DNA of 26,137 nucleotides from Bacteroidota bacterium. GTDB taxonomy: Bacteria; Bacteroidota; Bacteroidia; CAIKAF01. Within the stretch, counting starts at the first letter, position 1, and every line of letters starts with the position of its first letter. The notes under the pieces are model-generated. The model was not told the origin of the DNA. It was given only the letters and a program-made list of their open reading frames with translations, and made no database searches. Made by a program: the position numbers and the translations under genes. The stretch lies in the NCBI GenBank assembly GCA_023432985.1, contig JAEZEQ010000012.1:1-26137 (forward strand). Direction: 5' to 3'. This document shows positions 15,307-22,486 of this stretch, piece by piece.

Positions 15307-16662
15307 TCAGAACATACGTTTTGCGATTTGAAGGGCCGTTTTCGTGACGAAATCGGGTTTTTCGCTCATTACCAGTGGGTGCACAATATGCACGGCGTCG
15401 CGCATCATGGTATAACTTTTCTTTAGGCTAAACTGTTTCGAAGTTTTGATACCGTGAATAGCTACGGCAAAAAAGTGGCGCATGAGCAGTTTGAAATTCC
15501 TGGAAATAGCCGATAAAATGGCTACGGGTTCTTCGGCGTATTTACCTCCTTTTTTGAGATAAGAAAAAGTTGCCTCTGCGAGATTGGGGTTACGAATAAC
15601 GCCATAGAGTGCATCTGCCAGAATATTTATGGTTGCGGTATTTGCATGGCGGTAGCTATAGAAACGGCTAACGGCATTGGTGAAATCGGGTTGATTGGCT
15701 TGATTTGCTTCAGCGATATAAGTACCCAGGCGGTATACATCCGTAAAAGCGACAGTCATTCCTCCTCCGGTGAGCGGATGTCGCATATTAAGTGAATCGC
15801 CGAGCAGAACCGCTCCTTTTTTCAGGATAGGTTTAGCAGGCATATAGCAATTGGGCATCATTTTAATATCTCCATGCAGCACGCCCTCTTCAAATGCGTC
15901 CTGAATAGCGGGTGGCATTTGAGGTTTTATACGATTCAGGAGATGATTTTTCAAATCTTCACCCGGTCTAGGAGCTTGTTGTCCGGGGAAGTCAATAAGC
16001 ACCCTTGTTTCCGTTGATGAAATGGGATAAACCAATACCGGTGCGGGTTCTGCAACAATAACGTGACCATGACCTTCGTAGGGTAGAGGGGCATTTTTCA
16101 TGATAATGCCTACGAAATAGCCATTAATTTTATTGTTATTATCGCTAATTGCTTCTCTGAATTTAGAGGCAGATCCATCGCAGGCAATCGTTAGTTTCGC
16201 AAAAAGTTGATGTGCATTGCCGGATTCATCTTCATAACAAACCCCTTTTACGGTTTCGTTTTCTTCGATAAAAGAAAGGGCTCGGCCGTTTATGATGTGC
16301 ACATTGGGATTATTGAGTAATTCTTTGCGAATATTTTGCACAAATTTCCCATTTCTAAAGCCGTAACCGCTTATAGTTTGCGCTTTTTCTTCGGGATATT
16401 TAATTTTAAAACTTTCATTTTCTTTAAAGAGGGCATAGCCTTTTACCGGTGCGGCATCCAGTCCGTCTATCAGGTGGTCGAGTTGCATCAACTTCAATTG
16501 TTCCACACCGCCGGGTTGCAGGAGTTCGCCCACAATCCGGTCTTGTTCGTTCATATTGCGTTCAATAACCGTAACGTGAATACCTTTATTTGCCAGAAAA
16601 GCAGCAAGAGTACCACCGGCCACTCCGGCGCCGATGATGCAAATGGAAGATTCGGATGCCAT
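15307..16662 (-). CDS. sqmo: Squalene monooxygenase (squalene epoxidase)
   Basis: The enzyme inserts one oxygen atom from O2 into squalene to give 2,3-oxidosqualene, using FAD and an external electron donor. The 451-aa protein has a Rossmann FAD site IIGAGVAGGTLAAF (about 9-22) with Glu34-Arg35. The family signature DRIVGELLQPGG lies at 41-52, the DG motif CDGSASKFR at 161-169, and the second FAD motif LLGDSLNMRHPLTGGGMT at 286-303. The last two signatures are almost identical to those of eukaryotic SQLE/ERG1 and separate it from general FAD hydroxylases. It lacks the long N-terminal regulatory and membrane region of animal enzymes. The frame extends to a TTG at 16671, but the ATG at 16662 is preferred. 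It lies 26 bp after the squalene synthase gene, almost certainly as one operon. No ferredoxin reductase or oxidosqualene cyclase lies next to it. Confidence 0.93.
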   Translation of the reverse strand: MASESSICIIGAGVAGGTLAAFLANKGIHVTVIERNMNEQDRIVGELLQPGGVEQLKLMQLDHLIDGLDAAPVKGYALFKENESFKIKYPEEKAQTISGYGFRNGKFVQNIRKELLNNPNVHIINGRALSFIEENETVKGVCYEDESGNAHQLFAKLTIACDGSASKFREAISDNNNKINGYFVGIIMKNAPLPYEGHGHVIVAEPAPVLVYPISSTETRVLIDFPGQQAPRPGEDLKNHLLNRIKPQMPPAIQDAFEEGVLHGDIKMMPNCYMPAKPILKKGAVLLGDSLNMRHPLTGGGMTVAFTDVYRLGTYIAEANQANQPDFTNAVSRFYSYRHANTATINILADALYGVIRNPNLAEATFSYLKKGGKYAEEPVAILSAISRNFKLLMRHFFAVAIHGIKTSKQFSLKKSYTMMRDAVHIVHPLVMSEKPDFVTKTALQIAKRMF

Positions 16663-16688
16663 TTTATGCAAAAATTAATGCGATTGAA

Positions 16689-17855
16689 TTAATAAGAAAA
16701 TGAAGAAGAATCATTGAGTCTCGAAATTTCTTTTTTCGGTGCTGTTGTAATCTTCAAGATATGTTCTATACGTCTTTGTGTAATTCGGTAATTGGGGTCT
16801 GCCGGGTTTGCTTTCCACATAATTTCCTTTGCACAGGAATTGAAGTAAGCCATTACATCATCGAGATTATGGGTATTGAGCATAAGACTTGCGGCGAGTC
16901 CTTTTCTGATTTTCACATTTTCGGTATAGATGGCGGGATTGGCATAAATTTTAGTAAGCGTTGCCATAGCCATAACCTGTGGAATAGCGCAGAATTTGAA
17001 GTTTTTTTCGTCTTTCAATAAGCTTAAATACTCAATACAATCGGGAATATGGCGTAAAGCGTCTGTCACCAATTCGTTGAGGCAATGCGTAGCGCTTGGG
17101 TGCGATGTATTTTCGGCAAACCAGGCGAAGTCAGAACTGTATTTTGTCCACACACTTTGTGGCCAGAACATTCTACCTTGTGGAAGGTCTTCGAAATAAT
17201 CGCGAATAATATTTGTTTTTTGAAGAAACAAGCCCATAGAATTGGACAATTTTTCTTCATTTTTCAGCCAATAATGTTCCTTTCCGGATGCCGAGAAAAG
17301 GGCCGATAGCCCAATTCCTACCAGTCCGGCCACATAATAGCAATATTCATCCCAATCTTCAATTGTATCGGGTTTAAAGTCGGCATATTTTGCCATACCT
17401 TCCCCCATTTTTTGGGTAATATCGATAATGACATGTTGATATGAGTCGTCTAAATTGAGGAAACAACGGGTAATTTTGTCGAAATTTCCCATTAATTCTT
17501 TATACTGTGGGGTATCGCCAATGCCGGGTAATTTGAAATTGGGATTTTGCATTTTTTCGTGGAAGGTCAGCAACAATTGGGTTTTATAATTGGCTTCCAC
17601 ATCCGGATCGTCTTCCACAGAATCGAGTCCTCTAAGAACCAAATAAAAAATACAAACGGGATCTCTTAGTTCGCTTGGCAGCTGGCGAATTACAGCAGCA
17701 AAGCTTCGAGATACTTTATCCAGGGTATCGTAGGCATAGGCCAAATCGGTATCAAAAATGACATGTCCGGATTTATCGGAGCCAGCCAGTTTCAATTTAA
17801 GCATGGCTTTAATTTCGGAGGGGTGATATGCTGATTTTATGAGGTCTTTAATCAT
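16689..17855 (-). CDS. sqs: Squalene synthase, eukaryotic-like (farnesyl-diphosphate farnesyltransferase)
   Basis: The enzyme joins two farnesyl diphosphates through presqualene diphosphate and reduces the product with NAD(P)H to squalene. The 388-aa protein has both Asp-rich Mg2+ motifs: DSVED at 78-82 (within CIFYLVLRGLDSVEDD) and DYFED at 219-223 (within SMGLFLQKTNIIRDYFED). YVAGLVGIGLSALFSAS lies near 174-190. The reductase-associated segment FKFCAIPQVMAMATL is at 286-300. These stretches are very close to animal/fungal FDFT1/ERG9 and set it apart from phytoene synthases and HpnC/HpnD. Unlike eukaryotic enzymes, it has no C-terminal membrane helix; it ends in a polar tail. The ATG at 17855 is chosen over an in-frame TTG at 17861. 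The next gene, 26 bp on, uses its product. Confidence 0.95.
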   Translation of the reverse strand: MIKDLIKSAYHPSEIKAMLKLKLAGSDKSGHVIFDTDLAYAYDTLDKVSRSFAAVIRQLPSELRDPVCIFYLVLRGLDSVEDDPDVEANYKTQLLLTFHEKMQNPNFKLPGIGDTPQYKELMGNFDKITRCFLNLDDSYQHVIIDITQKMGEGMAKYADFKPDTIEDWDEYCYYVAGLVGIGLSALFSASGKEHYWLKNEEKLSNSMGLFLQKTNIIRDYFEDLPQGRMFWPQSVWTKYSSDFAWFAENTSHPSATHCLNELVTDALRHIPDCIEYLSLLKDEKNFKFCAIPQVMAMATLTKIYANPAIYTENVKIRKGLAASLMLNTHNLDDVMAYFNSCAKEIMWKANPADPNYRITQRRIEHILKITTAPKKEISRLNDSSSFSY

Positions 17856-18007
17856 TTCCAAACAATTTAATGTGTGGATAAGACGCTCAAGTGGGTTAAA
17901 TAGTTACAGTTTGTTTATAGGGTTTGGGTATGGAAATCTGTGTAGGCGGGATTAATCTGTAGAGATTCTGAGGGAATAAGGATTTGTGGAAATGGGAATA
18001 GTTTAGT

Positions 18008-18041
18008 AAAAAAATCCCGTATATTTTTGGTATACGGGATT
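18008..18041 (-). terminator. Rho-independent terminator of the bacilliredoxin gene
   Basis: AATCCCGTATA (18013-18023) pairs perfectly with TATACGGGATT (18031-18041), an 11-bp stem with a 7-nt loop. On the minus strand it is followed by a run of seven U. It begins 8 bases after the bacilliredoxin stop codon and isolates that gene from the squalene operon. Confidence 0.9.
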
Positions 18042-18048
18042 GTGCATA

Positions 18049-18465
18049 TTAGCAAAACTCTTCGTAGCAGGCTTTGAGGTGTTCGGCAATCATATCTGCC
18101 GATCTGCCTTCTATCATATGTCTTTCTATGAAGTGCACCAGTTTCCCGTCTTTAAAGAGGGCAATACTGGGGCTACTTGGCGGGTAAGGCAACATAAAAT
18201 CGCGGGCTGATTGTGTGGCATCTTTATCGACACCGGCAAAAACAGTAGCGGTTTTTGTTGGTTTTTTATCTGCTTGAAGCGATTTCAGAACTCCCGGTCT
18301 GGCACTTCCGGCGGCGCATCCACAAACTGAATTTACCACCATTAGAATGGTGCCGGATTGATTGTCCTGCATAAAGTTTTCTACCTCTGCTGCACTTTCC
18401 AATGAAGTGAATCCATGATCGGTGAGCTGAGATCTGCAAGGTTTAACTATTTCTTCCGGATACAT
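18049..18465 (-). CDS. Bacilliredoxin (BrxA/BrxB, YphP/YqiW family)
   Basis: This 138-aa thioredoxin-fold protein has the family-specific CGC active site (Cys48-Gly49-Cys50 in VVNSVCGCAAGSARP). Bacilliredoxins remove bacillithiol from S-bacillithiolated proteins in the cytoplasm. MYPEEIVKPCRSQL at the N-terminus and YPPSSPSIALFKDGKLVHFIERHMIEGR in the C-terminal half are family hallmarks. Two extra cysteines (Cys10 and the final Cys138) are present. The gene is an independent unit, with an exact TAACTTTG promoter element upstream and a strong terminator directly downstream. Its presence suggests the organism uses bacillithiol or a related low-molecular-weight thiol; no bsh biosynthesis gene lies in this window. 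Confidence 0.9.
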   Translation of the reverse strand: MYPEEIVKPCRSQLTDHGFTSLESAAEVENFMQDNQSGTILMVVNSVCGCAAGSARPGVLKSLQADKKPTKTATVFAGVDKDATQSARDFMLPYPPSSPSIALFKDGKLVHFIERHMIEGRSADMIAEHLKACYEEFC

Positions 18466-18489
18466 AATTTTATACTTTAATATTTAGTG

Positions 18490-18497
18490 CAAAGTTA
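18490..18497 (-). promoter_or_regulatory. Promoter -7 element for the bacilliredoxin gene
   Basis: On the minus strand this reads TAACTTTG followed by CAC, an exact TAnnTTTG match 24 bases before the ATG at 18465. No clear TTG lies at the -33 distance; a GTTTT stretch is there instead. Confidence 0.55.
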
Positions 18498-18551
18498 CAG
18501 AACTTATTTTTAAAACGGCATTGTATTTATCTATGTAATCATACGCCTTAT

Positions 18552-18588
18552 ATATAAAAAAACCGACACCCTATTCAGGTGTCGGTTT
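18552..18588 (-). terminator. Rho-independent terminator of the M16 pair operon
   Basis: AAACCGACACC (18560-18570) and GGTGTCGGTTT (18578-18588) form a perfect 11-bp stem with a 7-nt loop. On the minus strand it is followed by a U-rich tail (UUUU then AUAUAUA). It lies 27 bases beyond the stop codon of the second M16 gene. Confidence 0.92.
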
Positions 18589-18615
18589 AGAAAATATTTC
18601 AGTGTCCGATTTTTT

Positions 18616-20691
18616 TTAGAAAAAGTCGCTAGCTTTCACGCCTTTGTTTAGGGTAAGCGTGTTGAGTACCATCGTTATGGTTTGTTCGCCCGTTGTAATA
18701 GAAACTTTTCCGGGGAATTTAACGCCCGAAAACTCCTTATAATCCGAGTATTCGGTGCTTACCATAATTGATTCGTCATTTTCGCCTTTCGTTTCTTTTT
18801 CGGTTTTAAGGAGTAAGCCGCTTTCTACTTCGTAGAACTGTGCAGATTTTTCTTCACCTTCAATGAGCCAAACTTTATATGCATCTTTTCCATTGATAGA
18901 AACGATGGCGTCTACTTGCAGCATTTCGGGTGTATAGAACATTTGTGCGAAGATACCTTTATTTGATTTGGCTTCTTTGATTTCGGCTTCTGTAAATGCC
19001 ACTCTTTGTCCCATTTGTTCGCTAAATCCGGTATTGCCATCAAAAGCGCGACGCATAATAGCCATTCCGCTCATGGTAATTTGGAAATCGGATTTATTGG
19101 GATTCATTTTCTTAACGGCGCCTTGCAATTCCATTGGTGCTCCGCTAATGGTAACCGTATAGGTTTCGTTTGTAGTTTTTACTTTTTTAAGTGCTTTTGC
19201 ACCGCCTATAGCTTGCAAATAATTGTCAATAATTTGTTTTCCGGTGATATCACCTGCTGATTTTTTAGCAGTAGGATCTGCGGCCGGATTCCCGTATTTA
19301 TCGGCAAATTCGATAGGGTATCCAAGTCTTTTCAATGGTTCCAGAATTTCTTCCGCTTTACCTACGATAAGAATTGTTGCATGATCGGCATCTATATATT
19401 TGTTCATTGCGTCTTTGATGCCGGATGCCGTAGTGCTATTAATATTTTTCAAGAAATTATTGTAGAAATCGGCCGGAAGTCCCTCGATTTTTGTTGTGCG
19501 TGCAAATCGAGCAACGGTTTCCGGTTTTTCGAGTCCGAGTGCGAATATACCTGTGATTTGGGCTTTATTCAGATTGATTTCCTCTTCCGATGCGGCTTCT
19601 TTTCTGATTTTATTCAACTCCGACATAAATTCTACCACAGCGCTGTCTGTAACATTATTACGCACTTTGGCAGTAGCCATAAATTCACCATTCAAATAGA
19701 AATCATCATTCATAGAAGAATAAGCACCATAAGTCCACCCTTTATCTTCGCGTATATTTTTAAATAAACGTGAAGCCATGCCTGTTCCGAGTATAGCATT
19801 ACCTACATAGGCATTGAAATAGTCGGCATTTGCTTTTTTAAGATTATTGGTATTTAGGATTGAAATTACCGATTGCGTAGAGCCGGGCAGGTCGACAAGG
19901 ACTATGCGTGTTGCTTTCTTTTCGGCGGCTTTATAGTGCGATTGATTTCTGTCTAAGGTAATTCCTTTCCAATTTTTAAAATGCGTTTGCACCAAGTTTT
20001 TCGCCTCTGCAAGTGTAATATCGCCTACAAGAGTCAGAATAGCATTTCCGGGAATAAAAGTACGCGTATAATAAGAACGTAAATCGTCCATACTAATGCC
20101 GTCAATTTTCTCGGGAGTAACATATTCGCCATAGGGGTGATTGGCTCCATAAAGCAAAACATTTGCCACACGCGATGAAATGGCATCCGGGTTTTTCTCG
20201 GTAGATTCGATGGCCGTTTTCAATTGTTTTTTCACCTTTTCCAATTCGGCTTCATTTTTAAAAGCCGGGTTTTGGATAATATCGGCAAACAAACCGAAGG
20301 TTTTAACGGCATTTTTCTTAAGCGAAGAAAAAGAAGCTGCATTTCCCGAAACACTGATGGAAGAACCCATAAAATCGATTTCCTCATCGAGTTGTTCTTT
20401 TTCCATAGAAGTGGTACCGGCCATAAGCATATTGCCAATAATATCGGTAATGCCGGCTTTGTCGCCGTATGCCATAGGAGGGTGATTAAAGTACAAGCTG
20501 GCCTGTACCTGTGGGAGTTTATGGTTTTCGACCACTATAACTTGTAATCCGTTTTCCAGCACAAAGTTTTCGGATTTGCCTATGCTGATTTCTTTTGCCG
20601 GACCTCCCGCAGGTGCTTTACTACGGTCAATCTGCGCTTGGGTGCTTATACTTAAAGTAGAAGCAAGTAATATATATACTATTTTTTTCAT
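18616..20691 (-). CDS. Degenerate M16 subunit with extra C-terminal domain, exported
   Basis: The 691-aa protein starts with a signal peptide (MKKIVYILLASTLSISTQAQ). Residues about 35-460 form an M16 fold, but where the zinc motif should be it reads AGITDIIGNML, so HxxEH is missing and it cannot be a peptidase by itself. It keeps the partner-side motif KGWTYGAYSSM. In M16B heterodimers one subunit carries zinc and the other this Arg/Tyr-type segment, so it most likely pairs with the upstream 438-aa protein. Residues about 480-691 are an added domain of alternating strands, which I take to be a LolA-like or DUF4292-like lipid-binding fold (low confidence). An alternative ATG at 20712 overlaps the upstream stop codon (TAATG) and would add seven residues; the chosen start gives a cleaner signal peptide. 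Confidence 0.88.
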   Translation of the reverse strand: MKKIVYILLASTLSISTQAQIDRSKAPAGGPAKEISIGKSENFVLENGLQVIVVENHKLPQVQASLYFNHPPMAYGDKAGITDIIGNMLMAGTTSMEKEQLDEEIDFMGSSISVSGNAASFSSLKKNAVKTFGLFADIIQNPAFKNEAELEKVKKQLKTAIESTEKNPDAISSRVANVLLYGANHPYGEYVTPEKIDGISMDDLRSYYTRTFIPGNAILTLVGDITLAEAKNLVQTHFKNWKGITLDRNQSHYKAAEKKATRIVLVDLPGSTQSVISILNTNNLKKANADYFNAYVGNAILGTGMASRLFKNIREDKGWTYGAYSSMNDDFYLNGEFMATAKVRNNVTDSAVVEFMSELNKIRKEAASEEEINLNKAQITGIFALGLEKPETVARFARTTKIEGLPADFYNNFLKNINSTTASGIKDAMNKYIDADHATILIVGKAEEILEPLKRLGYPIEFADKYGNPAADPTAKKSAGDITGKQIIDNYLQAIGGAKALKKVKTTNETYTVTISGAPMELQGAVKKMNPNKSDFQITMSGMAIMRRAFDGNTGFSEQMGQRVAFTEAEIKEAKSNKGIFAQMFYTPEMLQVDAIVSINGKDAYKVWLIEGEEKSAQFYEVESGLLLKTEKETKGENDESIMVSTEYSDYKEFSGVKFPGKVSITTGEQTITMVLNTLTLNKGVKASDFF

Positions 20692-20711
20692 TTCAATGCG
20701 AATTAATTTCA

Positions 20712-22028
20712 TTACTCTTTAGAAGGAACTACGTTTATAACCACACGTTGGTGTGCGTTAAGATATTCATTAGCCACTCTTTTTACATCCTCTACGGTAA
20801 TAGACTGGTAAATAGAAAGCTGTTTATTTATCATATCCGTTTTTCCGTAATATACATGATAATTGGCCAAAGATTCTGCAATTCCGGCCATAGAAGAAAC
20901 CTCGCTTAAGAAATTTTTCTCCAGGGCATTAATTTGTTTTTGCAATTCTCTTTGAGTGATTCCTTCATTTTTCAAGAGTTCGATTTGGTGATCCATGGCT
21001 TGTTCCAATTTCAATGGTTCTATACCTTGATTGGTTAACCCGAAACAAAGGAATACACCATAATCTTCCAATCCCCATAAAAAGGAACCGGCGCCCATAG
21101 CCAATTGTTGTTTATTCACAATTTCTTTAGTGAAACGGGAAGATTCTCCATTCGATAAAACATTAGAAATGATATCGAGTACATAGGCATCTTTTTCGGT
21201 TTGTTTGGGTGAACGATAACCGAAAAGTACGGCCGGTATTTGTGCATTTTTATCGGGATATTCCACGCGAATTTCGCCCGTAATAGGTTCTTCGACTACA
21301 TTTGGACGAGGTATTTCTATTGTACCTTTAGGAATAGATCCGAAATAATCGGCTACCAGTTTTTTCGTTTTTTCTATGTCTATATCTCCGGCAATACTTA
21401 AGGTAGCATTATTGGGAACATAAAATGTTTTATAGAAGCTTACATAATCCTCTTCCGTTGCTGCATCTAAATCTTCCATAGATCCGATAACGGCCCAACG
21501 ATAAGGATGTTTTTTGAATAAATTTTCCCAAAGTACGCGCGTGAATGCATCTGCGTAGGGCTGATTGTCGACACGCAACCTTTTCTCTTCTTTTACAACC
21601 TGGCGTTGGGTTTCGATGCCTTCGCTTTCGACTTTGGCATGCAACATACGTTCACTTTCGAGCCATAAGCCGAGTGCAAGTTGATTTGAAGGCAATAATT
21701 CGTAATAATAGGTGCGGTCATGCGAAGTGTTTGCATTCAATACGCCTCCGTTCGAAGCCACATATTTGTCGAATTCTCCGCGTTTGATGTTTTCTGAACC
21801 TTCGAATAACAAGTGCTCGAAGAAATGTGCAAATCCGGTACGATCCGATTTTTCGTTTTTAGAACCTACATGGTATAATACCGATACCGCAACAATGGGA
21901 TTGGTATTGTCCTGATGCAAAATTACGTGCAGGCCATTGGGTAGGGTGTATTCGACAAACTTAACGCTTTGTGCGTTCGCCGATATAGCCCAGCCGCTTA
22001 ATAAAAGCAAACTAAAGATTTTTTTCAT
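20712..22028 (-). CDS. Active M16 zinc peptidase subunit, exported
   Basis: This 438-aa single-domain-pair M16B peptidase has a signal peptide (MKKIFSLLLLSGWAISANAQ). The inverted zinc motif HFFEH lies at 68-72 (H68, E71, H72) within TGFAHFFEHLLFEGS. A downstream Glu for zinc is expected in the segment after ETQRQVVKEEKRLR. At this length it corresponds to only half of the pitrilysin clam-shell and needs a partner, which the following gene supplies. An ATG three codons upstream (22037) is possible but gives a less typical N-terminus. It is first in a two-gene operon that ends at the terminator at 18552-18588. Peptide turnover in the periplasm is the likely role. Confidence 0.92.
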   Translation of the reverse strand: MKKIFSLLLLSGWAISANAQSVKFVEYTLPNGLHVILHQDNTNPIVAVSVLYHVGSKNEKSDRTGFAHFFEHLLFEGSENIKRGEFDKYVASNGGVLNANTSHDRTYYYELLPSNQLALGLWLESERMLHAKVESEGIETQRQVVKEEKRLRVDNQPYADAFTRVLWENLFKKHPYRWAVIGSMEDLDAATEEDYVSFYKTFYVPNNATLSIAGDIDIEKTKKLVADYFGSIPKGTIEIPRPNVVEEPITGEIRVEYPDKNAQIPAVLFGYRSPKQTEKDAYVLDIISNVLSNGESSRFTKEIVNKQQLAMGAGSFLWGLEDYGVFLCFGLTNQGIEPLKLEQAMDHQIELLKNEGITQRELQKQINALEKNFLSEVSSMAGIAESLANYHVYYGKTDMINKQLSIYQSITVEDVKRVANEYLNAHQRVVINVVPSKE

Positions 22029-22161
22029 GATATACATTCAAATTTTAGGAATTATTCCAATTTTTCGGATGCTAAAATAAGCATAGCATTTTGAATATGG
22101 GATGTATTTCGACAAATTTCACGAATTGCCGGATGAAGTTTAGAAATTAGGCCGGAGTAAA

Positions 22162-22485
22162 TTATTCTGCCGGGTCTAGTTCGAAATGTATGCCATCGAT
22201 GGAGTTGAAATTGCTTATTTGGCAAGCCAAACGATGTTCATCACATGTATCTGGTAAGGTATCTAACATGTCGAGTTCAGCATCTCCTTGTGGAAGCAAA
22301 TTTTCTCCACCAGAAATCACTTTAATTCTACATGTAGCACAAAGTGCCATTCCACCGCAAACTGCTTCTACAGGATAATCGTTTCCTTTAAGAACTTCCA
22401 TTAAATTCATAGAAATATCGGTAGGAATTTCCATAGAATTTATTCCATCTGCGGTATGAATGTGGATAGTAACTAGATCTTTCAT
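22162..22485 (-). CDS. 2Fe-2S ferredoxin, adrenodoxin type
   Basis: This 107-aa small electron carrier is cytoplasmic. Cluster ligands are Cys43, Cys49 and Cys52 (AVCGGMALCATCRI), then Cys88 (LACQI), the C-x5-C-x2-C...C spacing of adrenodoxin/ISC-like ferredoxins. An additional Cys81 (PDTCDEHR) is present. It begins one base after the stop codon of the CstB-like gene, so the two are co-transcribed. The natural inference is an electron-transfer role tied to persulfide or sulfur oxidation. As an adrenodoxin-type protein it could also serve a distant oxygenase such as the squalene monooxygenase; there is no direct evidence for that. Confidence 0.88.
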   Translation of the reverse strand: MKDLVTIHIHTADGINSMEIPTDISMNLMEVLKGNDYPVEAVCGGMALCATCRIKVISGGENLLPQGDAELDMLDTLPDTCDEHRLACQISNFNSIDGIHFELDPAE

Positions 22486-22486
22486 A

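Noticed and set aside
16689..17855. Phytoene synthase or HpnC/HpnD instead of squalene synthase
   Set aside because: The segments around DSVED, DYFED and FCAIPQVM match the eukaryotic-type squalene synthase far better, and the next gene uses squalene.
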